46,650 nt of DNA from an uncultured Lachnospiraceae bacterium (GCA_900550285.1 URRW01000021.1:1-46650), one strand, 5' to 3'. Shown: positions 17,181-26,757, counted from the stretch's first letter. Notes: generated by a model not told the origin, from the letters alone. Program-made: numbers and translations.

Positions 17181-18167
17181 TTACGCAATCCGCACGCGGG
17201 GATCGACCACCGCATATAAAATATCGGAAATCAGGTTTCCGGCAAGCGTCAGCACCGCCAGAAACGTCATATAGAACATGGAAAACGGAATGTCGCCCGC
17301 AACCATCGCCTGATAGGAGGTATAGCCGATTCCCGGAATGGAAAACAGCGTCTCTGTGATCAGCGCGCCGGAAAACAGTCCCGGCAGGGAGCCGCCGATG
17401 ATCGTCACAAGCGGGATCAGCGTATTGCGGAACGCATGATGATAAATAACCTTCTTCTCGGAAAGTCCCTTTGCGCGGGCAGTACGGATATAGTCCGCGT
17501 TCAGCACCTCCAGCATATTCGTTCTCGTGTAACGCATCAGGGAGCCGACGGATACGATGACTAACGTAATGATCGGCAGCACCAGATGGTGCGCCTTATC
17601 CATGAACTGTCCCCATGCGTCCAGCTGTGCATAATCGCGTCCCACCAGACCATATAAATCAAACCAGCCCAGCTTTACGGAAAAGACCAGCTTCAAGATC
17701 GTCGCAAAAAAGAATGTCGGCAGGGAAATACCCACCAGCGCGCCTGCCGTGATCGCATAATCCGCCTTGGAATACTGCTTGGTTGCCGCAACCACGCCCA
17801 GCGGGATCGCGATCAGCAGCTGGATCACGAAGGAAACCGCGCCCATCACAAATGACAGCCAGATAACCTCTTTGAATTTGTCCAGCACGGGAACGGTATA
17901 TTTCCAGCTGTCGCCGAAGTTGCCGCGCACCGCGTCGCCGATCCATGTGAAAAATCCGATCACGATCGGTTTGTCCAGTCCGTAAGCAGCGTTTAACTGC
18001 TGCATCCATTCATCAAAGGACTTCGCGCCCGCGCCCTGGGAAAGCTGCATTGCCTGCGTTTCCACAAAGGAAGCCGGCAGACATCTCATCAGGGTGTAAA
18101 TGATGAAGGATACGCTGAATAAGATCAGCACAGACAACAGTAATCTTTTGATGATATACTTTCGCAT
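17181..18167 (-). CDS. oppB: oligopeptide ABC transporter permease OppB
   Basis: Partner permease of OppC, 328 residues, with six predicted membrane segments starting at residues 9-28. It has a periplasmic-side loop after TM1 containing AYGLDKP, and the EAA-like coupling loop ARAKGLSEKKVIYHHAFRN near 229-247 that docks on the ATPases. The ATG at 18167 has AAGGAG about 13 nt upstream. It is the first permease gene after the long structured spacer that follows oppA. Length and topology are normal for the family. Confidence 0.95.
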   Translation of the reverse strand: MRKYIIKRLLLSVLILFSVSFIIYTLMRCLPASFVETQAMQLSQGAGAKSFDEWMQQLNAAYGLDKPIVIGFFTWIGDAVRGNFGDSWKYTVPVLDKFKEVIWLSFVMGAVSFVIQLLIAIPLGVVAATKQYSKADYAITAGALVGISLPTFFFATILKLVFSVKLGWFDLYGLVGRDYAQLDAWGQFMDKAHHLVLPIITLVIVSVGSLMRYTRTNMLEVLNADYIRTARAKGLSEKKVIYHHAFRNTLIPLVTIIGGSLPGLFSGALITETLFSIPGIGYTSYQAMVAGDIPFSMFYMTFLAVLTLAGNLISDILYAVVDPRVRIA

Positions 18168-18197
18168 TGTATCTTCTTCTCCTTCTTGGTTGGTGTA

Positions 18198-18305
18198 CCC
18201 GGCATAATGCCGGGCCGCTGTATATCAAGCGGCCGCCTGCCTGCAGGCAGCTCCTTGATATACAGCTTTGCCCCTGTCCCCCGCAAAATGCGGGGGATCA
18301 GGGGC
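18198..18305. promoter_or_regulatory. three consecutive stem-loops between oppA and oppB
   Basis: Hairpin 1 is CCCGGCAT-A-ATGCCGGG (18198-18214). Hairpin 2 is a perfect 13-bp stem GCTGTATATCAAG (18217-18229 with 18254-18266) enclosing the palindrome CTGCCTGCAGGCAG (18237-18250). Hairpin 3 is a GC-rich stem of about 15 bp (18270-18284 with 18290-18305, one bulge). None has a U-tract. The position directly downstream of a binding-protein gene within a transporter operon suggests mRNA stabilisation and partial attenuation, making oppA more abundant than the permease genes. Confidence 0.75.
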
Positions 18306-18351
18306 GCCAGCTCTCAGCCTGTGCTGTCAGATCTGAGCAAAACTGCTGAAA

Positions 18352-20652
18352 TTAGTTCAGTTCAATCTTCTCTACTTCTGCCATCCAGCCCCAGTAAGGA
18401 GTCATATCAGGTGTCAGGGTAGATGTGTTTACACGCTCGCTGGAGAACAGGAAGCATTCGCTTCTCTGATAGATCGGGATCTCAACACCCCAGTCCATGA
18501 TAATCTCCATCGCAGCCTTGTACAGACCCTTTCTGTAGGTCTGGTCAACAGACTGACGTGCAGCAACGATCATGTCGTCTAAGTCTGCATCGTTGATCTT
18601 GTAGTAGTTGGTAGAACCTTCGCTGTGGTACAGCTGGTACATATCCGGATCGGATGTTGCCTGCCATGCTGCCGCCCAGCCTTCTGCCTCGCCGGACTGG
18701 TAGCTCTGGTACAGTTCAGGTGCATTTGCAATATCGTTGACATTCAGCGTAAAGCCGATGGATGCCAGCGCGTCAGCCGCATTCTTCAGTACCAGGAAAG
18801 AAGGATGGTCGCCGTTGCCGTTTGCACCGATGTTGATCTGGTAGCTTAATTTTGCGCCTTCCGGAGCCGCTGTAAGCTTGCCGTCCGCTACGGTGTAGCC
18901 AGCCGCCTCAAAGAAGCCGAGCGCTGCCTGCAGAGCCGCCGCGTATTTGTCTTCTGTGCTCATGCCCTCTGTGTAGATCGGGTTGCCTTCTACATCAACG
19001 GAATAAGCGATCTGATAACCGTCATCCGTTACCTGAGGCGCTGCCCAGGAAGTATTGGAGATCGGATAGTTAATGATGGATGCGCTGTCGCCATAGTAGG
19101 AATCAACGCCCTCATCACGGTAAGCGGAGATCACAGTTGCGATCGCTTTACGCAGGTTCTTGGACTCTTCAGATGCCGGATCGCTGCCAACCTTTACATT
19201 CTCCGCGCTTAAGCCTACATAACCATAACCGAGGAAGTCAAACATTCTCATGGTAACCTTGCTGCCGTCCATGGTATCTTCGCCGCCGTTGTACTCGATT
19301 ACCTGATTGCGTACCTCTGTTGTATAGGAAGGTTCGCTGATGTCGATCGTACCCGCTTCGATGCCGACTACCTTATCGTCTTCCAGAGACTCTAAGAAGT
19401 TCAGGTGTTTTACCTTGGGCTCGCCCAGATAGTAATTCGGGTTTGCATCCAGATAAACGATACCGTTCTTGTATTCGTTGAAGGTAAAAGGACCTGCTCC
19501 CATCGGAGTACTTGTTACGGAACGCACCTTGGAAAGATCACCCTTTTCAAAGCCGAACTTGTTGTTCTCATAATCATACAGGGACTCGTCGCCATAGTAA
19601 TGAAGGGGAGCAACCGGAATACCCAGCTGATAAATCATGTTCGCAGATACTTCGCTTGTCACGATACGCATGCTGTAATCGCCGGTCTTCTGGATCCCTT
19701 CGATATGGTCTGCGGAAGTACCTGTCTCAATACCCATTGTTGCAAAATCATATACGTCAGCCGGGATCAGGTCTGCCAGCGCGGAGCCTGCCGTCTCAGC
19801 TTCCATTGCAGAAAAGCTCCAGCCGTATTTATCGCCGATTGCCATGAAAAATGCCTTTGCATCCGCGCCTTCCGGAAGCTCGAAGCCCCAGCCTGCCGCT
19901 GCGGATACAACGTCTGTCGCGCCGTTGTTCTGTGTCATGTAGTCAACGATCTCCTGCGCGAACTTCACGCCACCGTCGTTTACCGCTGCCCAGAACGCCG
20001 TCTGCTGCTCTTCTGTCCACAGGGAGAAATCTGTGTTGTCCTCGCCCGCTGCCGCAAGCAGGGAAGCAAGGGTAGCCATACCGCTTCTGTATTCCTCCAT
20101 ACCTACGATCGGCTGGCTGTAGATCGTCGTAGAGCCGTCATAAGTAGGATCTGCGTATACATACAGAGAGAAGATCGCGTCGTCGATGTCCACCGGCGTA
20201 CCGTCGGAGAACTTCAGATCGTCGCGGATGGTCACGTCGTAGTATACCGTACCGTCTTCATTCTCAGTCATCACGATGTTGGAAGGGCTGTAGTAAGTAT
20301 AGTCCGTTCCGTTGTAGGGACGGGTCTCTCCTTCGATACCGTTCATGATGATCGCGCCCTGTCTGTCCGTACCTGCCAGCATCAGCTGCGTCATAGAGAT
20401 AATGTCATTATCATCTGCGCTCTGCGCGAAGAACGGGGAAAACTTCCCGTCAAAATGGTTACTTGCCGCCACCAGTGTGTCGGAAGAACCTGTTGCAGTG
20501 CTGTCGCCTGCGCCTGTTGTGCTCTCATTTGCTGCCGCGCTTTCGGTAGAACCGGTTGCGTCTGTTGCCGTGCTGCTGCCGCAGCCTGCCAGAGAACCTG
20601 CCACCATGGAAGCGGCGAGTAATGCAGCAAGAGCTTTGTTCGCCTTTTTCAT
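18352..20652 (-). CDS. oppA: oligopeptide-binding lipoprotein OppA
   Basis: Extracellular solute-binding lipoprotein of the SBP_bac_5 family that captures peptides for the OppBCDF importer. The ATG at 20652 has AAAGGAGG 6 nt upstream and gives 766 residues, which is large for the family (about 540-600 is usual). A type II signal peptide ends in the lipobox LAGC, lipidated C24, followed by a Ser/Thr/Ala-rich linker. The ligand-binding fold then includes SDGTPVDIDDAIFS and GAGPFTFNEYKNG. An insertion between the N-terminal lobe elements (about residues 180-310, Ala/Asp-rich) accounts for most of the extra length. It has its own strong promoter and a long leader. Confidence 0.94.
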   Translation of the reverse strand: MKKANKALAALLAASMVAGSLAGCGSSTATDATGSTESAAANESTTGAGDSTATGSSDTLVAASNHFDGKFSPFFAQSADDNDIISMTQLMLAGTDRQGAIIMNGIEGETRPYNGTDYTYYSPSNIVMTENEDGTVYYDVTIRDDLKFSDGTPVDIDDAIFSLYVYADPTYDGSTTIYSQPIVGMEEYRSGMATLASLLAAAGEDNTDFSLWTEEQQTAFWAAVNDGGVKFAQEIVDYMTQNNGATDVVSAAAGWGFELPEGADAKAFFMAIGDKYGWSFSAMEAETAGSALADLIPADVYDFATMGIETGTSADHIEGIQKTGDYSMRIVTSEVSANMIYQLGIPVAPLHYYGDESLYDYENNKFGFEKGDLSKVRSVTSTPMGAGPFTFNEYKNGIVYLDANPNYYLGEPKVKHLNFLESLEDDKVVGIEAGTIDISEPSYTTEVRNQVIEYNGGEDTMDGSKVTMRMFDFLGYGYVGLSAENVKVGSDPASEESKNLRKAIATVISAYRDEGVDSYYGDSASIINYPISNTSWAAPQVTDDGYQIAYSVDVEGNPIYTEGMSTEDKYAAALQAALGFFEAAGYTVADGKLTAAPEGAKLSYQINIGANGNGDHPSFLVLKNAADALASIGFTLNVNDIANAPELYQSYQSGEAEGWAAAWQATSDPDMYQLYHSEGSTNYYKINDADLDDMIVAARQSVDQTYRKGLYKAAMEIIMDWGVEIPIYQRSECFLFSSERVNTSTLTPDMTPYWGWMAEVEKIELN

Positions 20653-20688
20653 GTGTTTCCTCCTTTTACATGATTTTCTGAACAATGT

Positions 20689-20707
20689 CTGCGGGACGAT
20701 CCCGCAG
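20689..20707 (-). promoter_or_regulatory. hairpin in the oppA leader
   Basis: CTGCGGGA-TCG-TCCCGCAG, an 8-bp stem without U-tract, about 37 nt upstream of the oppA start codon in a leader of about 160 nt. It could affect message stability or translation. No known riboswitch was recognised in the leader. Confidence 0.5.
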
Positions 20708-20817
20708 GATGCGGAACAGACTTTCCTCAAATTGTGACCAGATCTTTATGCCCAAAAGTCTTTTCCTCTTCAGCACTTTGCCTTGCCAGATTAAAAGCAG
20801 GGTGCTGACGTTTTCCT

Positions 20818-20846
20818 AGTTTACTCTTTTTTTTTGCGTCTGTCAA
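20818..20846 (-). promoter_or_regulatory. sigma-A promoter for the opp operon
   Basis: Minus-strand consensus TTGACA (20841-20846), a 17-nt spacer containing nine consecutive A residues, and TAAACT (20818-20823). The start is expected near 20811, giving a leader of about 160 nt before the oppA ATG at 20652. Confidence 0.8.
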
Positions 20847-20883
20847 TCCCATTCCGCACCGAAAAAACATTTTTCCGCGTGGC

Positions 20884-21429
20884 TCATACACGACAATATG
20901 ATAATTTATGTATTATTTTTGGTATTAGAAGTCCCATAGCGCCTGTAATTACCTGAATTGCCAGAAATGGCACAGACGGCAAAATTTCACTCCTGCAAAG
21001 CGTCAAATGGATAAATTCTCCCGCCGCGCACACAAGAGCGAGACATCCGGTCAGCCCTCCCCTGAGGGGAAGCTTCAAAACGGTGGATTCATAAATATAT
21101 TCCCGCAGAGGGTTCCCGCCGCGCGCCATACGCCCGTACGCCCAGACCGTGCTCAGCGCCGCCGCCATCTGCACCGCGTAAGGAAGCAGCACATAGACGC
21201 TGTTCTGCATCCCCGCCGAGGGGACGCAGCCCGCCGCCAGTGTCAGCGCTGTCACGCTGCAGCAAAAAAGCCCCAGCAAGCCCGCCGCCTTTTTGCGCTC
21301 CTTTTCCGGAAGGGCGCTCTGATACAGCGTGCCCTCATAACGGTACTGCCCCTCCCCGGTCTTTTTAAAATCATCCAGATACGCCCTGCGCCGCTTCTTT
21401 TTGGCGGGCTGCTCCCTGTTTTCTTCCAT
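20884..21429 (-). CDS. four-span membrane protein of unknown function
   Basis: A 181-residue protein I do not recognise. A basic N-terminal tail (KKKRRRAYLDDFKKTGEGQYRY) precedes four predicted membrane segments (about 49-67, 78-98, 122-141, 150-172). The phrase YEGTLYQSALPEKERKK before TM1 resembles a cytoplasmic neck. The ATG at 21429 has GGAAGGAT upstream. It begins 41 nt after the end of the M3 peptidase gene on the same strand and is probably co-transcribed with it. The opp promoter follows directly. No enzymatic motif is visible. Confidence 0.75.
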   Translation of the reverse strand: MEENREQPAKKKRRRAYLDDFKKTGEGQYRYEGTLYQSALPEKERKKAAGLLGLFCCSVTALTLAAGCVPSAGMQNSVYVLLPYAVQMAAALSTVWAYGRMARGGNPLREYIYESTVLKLPLRGGLTGCLALVCAAGEFIHLTLCRSEILPSVPFLAIQVITGAMGLLIPKIIHKLSYCRV

Positions 21430-21470
21430 AGCCTTTTATCCTTCCTGCGAAACTCCCCCTCTGCGGCAGC

Positions 21471-23147
21471 TTACAGTCCCAGCTTTTCGGAGAGCTTTGC
21501 CACGATCTCTTCAAAGTAGCCGTCCTCGAAGGGAACCTTCAAGCCCACCTCGCGCAGCATTTCCTGATAGAATTTGCCTGCGGACAGACGGCAGAGGGCA
21601 AGATAGCTCTTCCACGCCTCTTTGTAATCCTTCTCCATCCATACCTTATACTGGAACGCGCACGTCTGCGCCAGCACATAGTCGATATAATAGAAGGGGC
21701 TGTTATAAATATGCTGCTGCTTCTGCCAGAAACCGCCCTTGGAAAAGAACGGGTCGCCTTCGTAATCCAGATGGGGCATATATTCTTTTTCCAGACGGCT
21801 CCATACCTGACGACGCTCTGCCGGGCTTAACTCCGGATTTTCATACACGGTCTGCTGGAATTCATCCACCATCGTGCCGTAGGGCACAAAACGGATCGCA
21901 TCCTCTAACTGCATCGCCAAAAAGTCGCCGCTTCTGTCCCCGAAAAAGCGTTCCATCCACGGGTTTGTGAAAAATTCCATCGACATGGAGTGGATCTCCG
22001 CCGTTTCCATCGTGATGTCCGCGTGCTCGATGACCGGATCCTTGCCGGACACAAAGCCCTGGAACGCATGGCCGCACTCGTGGGTGATCACGTCCACGTC
22101 GCCGGACGTCCCGTTAAAGTTCGCAAAAATGAACGGGGAGCCGTAGTTGTACAGGTAGGTCATATAGCCGCCCTGCTTCTTCGTCTTTCTGCCAAACACG
22201 TCGAACAGCTCGTTTTCCATCATGAAATCGAAAAATTCCTTCGTTTCGGGGGAAAGCTCCGTATACATCTCCTGCCCGCTCTTTAAAATCTCTTCCGGCG
22301 TGCCGAAAGGCGCAGGGTTGCCGTTTAAGAAATACACCTCGTTATCAATATAGGAAAGCTTATCCAGACCGAGACGCTTTCTGCGGATCTCATGCACCTT
22401 CTCCGCAAAGGGCACGAACACCTCTTTCACCTGACGGCGGAAGTTCTCCACGTCCTGCCTGCCGTAGCTGTTGCGGTTCATGCGGCGGTAGCCCAGCTCC
22501 ACAAAATTATCGCAGCCCATCGCCTTTGCCTGCGCGGTGCGGTTTTTTACAAGCTTATCATAGATCTCGTCCAGCTTGTCCGACACGGTCAAAAAGTAAT
22601 CGCTGTACGCCTTCCATGCCCTGCGGCGCACGCTTCTGTCGCTGTCTGTCAGATACGGGCGCATCAGGGAAAGGTTTAATTCCTGCCCGTCAAAGGGGAT
22701 GCGGGCGGAGGCGATCAGCTTGTTGTACTCCGTCGTCAGCGCGTTTTCCTCCTGCATCAGCCCGATCACGCTCTCGTCCATGCTCTTAATGGCATTGTCC
22801 ATCGTCGCAAACGCCACCCCGCCGATCTTTTCTTCCATAAAGCTGCGCAGCGGAGATTCGTACAGCGCCTTTTTATAACCGTTTAACAGGTTGTACAGCT
22901 TCGGCTCCGTCTCGTCGTAGTAATTCTGCTCCGCCATATAAAATTCGTCCGAGGTATCCGCATCGTGACGGATGTGGGCGATCGTCATGGCGTCCGCCAT
23001 ATCCTTATATACCTGATAATATTCCTGATGCACCGCCCACAGCTCTTCGCCCGTCGCCGCGTTTCTGACCTTTTCGGTCAACGCCTGCAGCTTTTTGGCA
23101 GTTTTCTCATAATCCACCCGTTCATAGGGCATATCTTTAAATTTCAT
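21471..23147 (-). CDS. M3-family oligoendopeptidase (PepF-like)
   Basis: Zinc metallopeptidase that cleaves oligopeptides in the cytoplasm. The ATG at 23147 follows AAAGGAG and gives 558 residues, normal for this PepF-like branch. The catalytic HECGH is at 356-360 (ITHECGHAFQGF), and the downstream metal ligand E384 lies in TAEIHSMSMEFF. The gene sits close to the peptide importer genes, which suggests that it processes imported peptides, but it has its own promoter. The longer in-frame reading up to 23234 would include that promoter as coding sequence and was rejected. Confidence 0.95.
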   Translation of the reverse strand: MKFKDMPYERVDYEKTAKKLQALTEKVRNAATGEELWAVHQEYYQVYKDMADAMTIAHIRHDADTSDEFYMAEQNYYDETEPKLYNLLNGYKKALYESPLRSFMEEKIGGVAFATMDNAIKSMDESVIGLMQEENALTTEYNKLIASARIPFDGQELNLSLMRPYLTDSDRSVRRRAWKAYSDYFLTVSDKLDEIYDKLVKNRTAQAKAMGCDNFVELGYRRMNRNSYGRQDVENFRRQVKEVFVPFAEKVHEIRRKRLGLDKLSYIDNEVYFLNGNPAPFGTPEEILKSGQEMYTELSPETKEFFDFMMENELFDVFGRKTKKQGGYMTYLYNYGSPFIFANFNGTSGDVDVITHECGHAFQGFVSGKDPVIEHADITMETAEIHSMSMEFFTNPWMERFFGDRSGDFLAMQLEDAIRFVPYGTMVDEFQQTVYENPELSPAERRQVWSRLEKEYMPHLDYEGDPFFSKGGFWQKQQHIYNSPFYYIDYVLAQTCAFQYKVWMEKDYKEAWKSYLALCRLSAGKFYQEMLREVGLKVPFEDGYFEEIVAKLSEKLGL

Positions 23148-23182
23148 GATAAATTCTCCTTTCCAAAAAAACGTTTTCCACC

Positions 23183-23211
23183 AGTATACAGGATTTTTCC
23201 CGCCTGCACAA
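23183..23211 (-). promoter_or_regulatory. promoter for the M3 peptidase gene
   Basis: Minus-strand TTGTGC (23206-23211), 17-nt spacer, TATACT (23183-23188) preceded by TG. It lies in the 102-nt gap between the ABC permease stop and the peptidase start. Confidence 0.65.
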
Positions 23212-23249
23212 CAAGAGAACGTATCCGGAAGCATATATTTTCCCGCTTT

Positions 23250-25484
23250 TTATTCATAAACCGCGTTTTCCCGGATGGCGCGCTCTAAAAATTCCGGCTC
23301 CAGCGAACGGATCAGGCACAGCCCAGGCTCCTTTTTCCGCGCCTTCCTGCCCTCCTCGGACAGGATCACCTGAACCGTATACCGGTCGTCTCTGTCCATC
23401 GCACCAAGCTCGTCGCCTGCGATCCAGCTTAACTCCTCGCTGTAAAGGGCTTCCAGCAGCCTGCCGATCTGCTCTTTGTCCGTAAATACCGCCGTGATCT
23501 GCTGTTCCGGCAGCGCTTCCCCTTCAAACAGCCCGTCCTCCCTGTCTTCATAGTGGTAGTATCCGATCCGGATCTCCTCGATCTCTTCTGCCCGGTACAG
23601 GCTCTGCCAGTCCCCCACGGCGATGCCGTTTGCCGCCAGAACCGCCGCCGTTTCCCGGAAGCTTTCATATACGGGAAATTCCCATGTACATCCGGGATCC
23701 GCTGCGTCCGCTGCATCCTTTAACTCAAAGCTTAACTTGCCGGACGGGAGGCTTTCTGAAATCAGGGAATAGCCATACTGCTTAAAATCCCTGCGCAGCG
23801 CTTCTAAAAGCGCCTCCTTTTCCGCCGTGTAGAGGGTTTCCGTCCTGCTGTCCGAAAAGCTGATCTTCATTTCCCCGAGCTTTTCCTCAAACGCCTCTGA
23901 AAAAAGCTGATACCGCACCTTCTGGTACGCCGGATCTTGCATGATCGTATCCACTGCCCCGCCGCTCTCTGCCAGATCCACATAAAAGCGCCGGTATACC
24001 TTCCTGCCGCTGCGCATCGTATAGCATGCCGTCCAGCAGGTAAGCCCCTGCTTTTCCTCCTCGTTTTCCGCATACTGGATCATCCCGTCATGAAAAATTC
24101 CCGTTTCCGATCCGGGCATCCCGTCGTCCCGCCATTTTTTTGCAAGCGCTGCGACGCTTTTGATCGTTTCCGGATTTTCCGAATTCATGGATTCCAAAAG
24201 CGCCTCCGTCACGTTTACGGACTCCCGCTCTATAAAAGGCTCCTCATAATTGCCAAAGTCGGAATAATCCGATTCCAGCGATACGGACACCGCCCGGATT
24301 TCTTCCGGATCCGGCACGAACCGGTCGTATCCCGTCCAGTCAAACCGGAACAGCCCCAGAAAGCATACGGCTGCCGTCAGACTTGCCAAAAGCGCTGCCC
24401 TGCCGCCAAGCACTGCCTTTAATTCCCTCTTATAGACAAGGCGGATCGCCGCATGCCCGCACACCGCACCGAGCGCGCAGCCGCCGAACAAAAACAGCCC
24501 GCTGTCCCCGGAGGTCTGCGCCGCCACCATGCCTGCCGCCATGGAAAAGGGCACGAGCAGCGCAAGCTCCAAAACCGTCGCCAGCGGCTGAAATGCCACC
24601 GACCTGTGATAGCTTTCCGTCTTCCGTTTCCGGTACAGCCAGTAGGCAAAAATCCCCGCCGCTGCCGCGCACAGGATCAAAAGCCCCACCTGCATCCCGA
24701 ACTGCCAGCTCAGCCCCCGTTTTCCCGAAAAGCCCACCAGATACCCGTCCTCGTACCAGACCCTGCCCAACAGGTCCAGCGTCCCTGCAAAGGGCGAAAG
24801 CCACGGAAGCTCCATCATCCGCTCTGAATCCGCCGCGCAGTAGCTGTGATAAAACAGCGTTTTCAAATGATCGTACAGCGCCCGCAGCGCCGGCTCATAG
24901 GAAAACAGCACCGCGCAGCCAAGCAGCGCCGTCAGCACGTTCCCCGTCAACATTACCGCCACAAGCGACACATGATAGATCGCCAGAAACGCCAGCATAT
25001 GAAACGCCCACGCCGCCATCGACTGTGCCGCGGCATAGCAGCCCATCACGCCAAAGCCTGCCCCGACCGCCCAGCACAAAATAAGCCCCGAAAAGCTGAT
25101 GCCCGCATACCACAAAATGCCGTTTCCCCAGATCATCACATAGCGCTTGACCGACGAAACCGGCACGCTCATGTAAAGATCCATTTTCTGACGGCTGTAC
25201 AGCCAGCAAAAGCCCTGCACCGCAAACAGCACCCCGAAAAAGAGGGCAGACAGCGCCCACACTGCCGAAAACCCGATGTGCGTCACAAATGCCGCCCGCA
25301 GCCTTTCTCCCATTTCCGCCGCCGTCAGCGCAGACAGGCTGGCGCTGTTAGAAATCCCCGTTAAGTCGATCGCCAAAAACAGCGGCCCCCACATCAGCAT
25401 CGCTGCCGCGCACAAAACAAACGTCCAGCCCCTGCGCTTCGTATTTTCCAGCCATTTAACCCAGTATGATCTTTTTGATGTCAT
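23250..25484 (-). CDS. ABC transporter permease with large C-terminal extracytoplasmic domain
   Basis: Membrane component of the YtrA-controlled ABC transporter. The ATG at 25484 follows GGAGGTGGAGGGCT and gives 744 residues. It overlaps the 3' end of the ATPase gene by 29 nt. Residues 1-400 contain about ten hydrophobic segments (first near 20-40, then 72-100, 113-145, 150-180, 190-215, 280-300, 320-345, 350-370, 385-400). The remaining about 340 residues are soluble and acidic and probably face outside. Similar permeases occur beside GntR/YtrA regulators in many clostridia; the C-terminal region may match DUF6449. The substrate is unknown; envelope-stress or antimicrobial-peptide export are possibilities only. 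Confidence 0.85.
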   Translation of the reverse strand: MTSKRSYWVKWLENTKRRGWTFVLCAAAMLMWGPLFLAIDLTGISNSASLSALTAAEMGERLRAAFVTHIGFSAVWALSALFFGVLFAVQGFCWLYSRQKMDLYMSVPVSSVKRYVMIWGNGILWYAGISFSGLILCWAVGAGFGVMGCYAAAQSMAAWAFHMLAFLAIYHVSLVAVMLTGNVLTALLGCAVLFSYEPALRALYDHLKTLFYHSYCAADSERMMELPWLSPFAGTLDLLGRVWYEDGYLVGFSGKRGLSWQFGMQVGLLILCAAAAGIFAYWLYRKRKTESYHRSVAFQPLATVLELALLVPFSMAAGMVAAQTSGDSGLFLFGGCALGAVCGHAAIRLVYKRELKAVLGGRAALLASLTAAVCFLGLFRFDWTGYDRFVPDPEEIRAVSVSLESDYSDFGNYEEPFIERESVNVTEALLESMNSENPETIKSVAALAKKWRDDGMPGSETGIFHDGMIQYAENEEEKQGLTCWTACYTMRSGRKVYRRFYVDLAESGGAVDTIMQDPAYQKVRYQLFSEAFEEKLGEMKISFSDSRTETLYTAEKEALLEALRRDFKQYGYSLISESLPSGKLSFELKDAADAADPGCTWEFPVYESFRETAAVLAANGIAVGDWQSLYRAEEIEEIRIGYYHYEDREDGLFEGEALPEQQITAVFTDKEQIGRLLEALYSEELSWIAGDELGAMDRDDRYTVQVILSEEGRKARKKEPGLCLIRSLEPEFLERAIRENAVYE

Positions 25485-26361
25485 AGCCCTCCACCTCCGT
25501 TTCGCTGATAAAAATTTCTTCCAGTGACAGCGGGAGCACTTCGTGGAACAGACAGTCCGCCGCCGCAAAAACCGCGATGATCTCCTCCCGGCTTCCCCTG
25601 ACCGTAAGCGTCAATAAAGATCCCCTGCGGTCGCATTTTACCACGTCCAGCGCCGAAAGCAGGCGTTTTTCCTCTTCTTTGGAAGAAAAGACGCACTGCA
25701 CCTTCTGGATACTGCACTTCATTTCCTCCAAATCCTTTGACAGCAGCACCCCGCCCTGATGCAAAAGCCCCACATGGTCGCAGATGTCCTCCAGCTCCCG
25801 CAGGTTATGGGAGGCGATCACCGGCGTAAAATCCCGCTCCTGCATCTCCTTTGCAAAAATGCTCTTCACGCCCTGACGCATTACCGGGTCAAGCCCGTCG
25901 AAGGTCTCGTCGCAAAACAGATATTTTGTCCCCGCGCACAGCCCGGTAATGATGGCAAGCTGTTTTTTCATCCCCTTTGAAAAGGTGCCGATCTTTCTCC
26001 TGCCGTTTAGCCCGAAGCTGGACAGATATAAATAAAACCGCTCCCGGTCAAAATTCCGGTACACGCTGCTGTAATAACGCTCCACGTTGCGCGGCGCCGC
26101 CCCCGGGAAAAAATACGGTTCGTCCGCGATGAAAAACAGCCTTGCCTTTGCATGCACATTGTCGTAAACAGACATATTGTCCACGATCGCAAGCCCCTCG
26201 TCCGGCTTTAAGATCCCGCTCGCCATCCGCAGAAGCGTGCTCTTTCCCGCGCCGTTTGTCCCGATCAGCCCGAACACAGCCCCTTCCCGGATGTTCACGC
26301 TCACATTCCTGACCGCCTCAATCCCGTCAAAGGATTTCGTCAGATTTTTCAGTTCGATCAT
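25456..26361 (-). CDS. ABC transporter ATP-binding protein (Ytr type)
   Basis: Cytoplasmic ATPase partner of the adjacent permease, 301 residues. Walker A GTNGAGKST is at 34-42, the signature is the variant FSKGM (127-131), Walker B is YLFCDE (147-152), and SHNLRELED provides the H-loop. The spacing and the C-terminal domain (about 220-301) resemble drug/peptide ABC-2-type ATPases such as YtrB. It overlaps the regulator by 4 nt (ATGA) and the permease by 29 nt, so the three genes form one coupled operon in the order regulator-ATPase-permease. Confidence 0.93.
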   Translation of the reverse strand: MIELKNLTKSFDGIEAVRNVSVNIREGAVFGLIGTNGAGKSTLLRMASGILKPDEGLAIVDNMSVYDNVHAKARLFFIADEPYFFPGAAPRNVERYYSSVYRNFDRERFYLYLSSFGLNGRRKIGTFSKGMKKQLAIITGLCAGTKYLFCDETFDGLDPVMRQGVKSIFAKEMQERDFTPVIASHNLRELEDICDHVGLLHQGGVLLSKDLEEMKCSIQKVQCVFSSKEEEKRLLSALDVVKCDRRGSLLTLTVRGSREEIIAVFAAADCLFHEVLPLSLEEIFISETEVEGYDIKKIILG

Positions 26362-26723
26362 CTCTCCCTCTCCTTCTTTCCAAGCTGCTCTTCCAGCTCT
26401 GCAGGGCTGATCCCGACCGCCAGCGCCTCTTCCTTTAAATCTTCAAGCCTGCGGAATAACTCCGCCCGCTTCATCTCCTTTAAGCTGTCGCTGTATGCCA
26501 CAAAATTGCCCTTTCCCTTTACCGTATATAAAAATCCCGTGCGTTCCAGTTCGCTGTACGCCCTCTGGATCGTGTTCGGATTGATGGACAGCTCCACCGC
26601 AAGGCTTCTCACCGACGGCATCCTGCTGTTTGGTTCCAGCGCCCCGCTTAAAATGAGCTTCTGGAATTTATCCACGATCTGCTCATACAAAGGCCGCGTG
26701 TCCCGATAGTCCAATATGATCAT
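26358..26723 (-). CDS. GntR-family regulator, YtrA subfamily
   Basis: Short GntR regulator of 121 residues with an N-terminal winged helix (about 10-75: PLYEQIVDKFQKLILSG, MPSVRSLAVELSINPNTIQRAY, GNFVA) and a short helical dimerisation tail. This size and architecture define the YtrA subfamily, whose members repress their own operon encoding ABC transporters and often respond to cell-envelope antibiotics. The ATG at 26723 has GGGAAGGGAG upstream. First gene of the regulator-ATPase-permease operon. A palindrome just downstream of the predicted transcription start is a good operator candidate. Confidence 0.93.
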   Translation of the reverse strand: MIILDYRDTRPLYEQIVDKFQKLILSGALEPNSRMPSVRSLAVELSINPNTIQRAYSELERTGFLYTVKGKGNFVAYSDSLKEMKRAELFRRLEDLKEEALAVGISPAELEEQLGKKERER

Positions 26724-26757
26724 GCTGCTCCCTTCCCGATATACGCCGTGTCACAAG

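Noticed and set aside
19405..20622. Long plus-strand frame of 405 codons opposite oppA
   Set aside because: It is antisense to the clearly functional oppA, has no ribosome binding site, and its Cys/Arg/His-rich composition is not protein-like.
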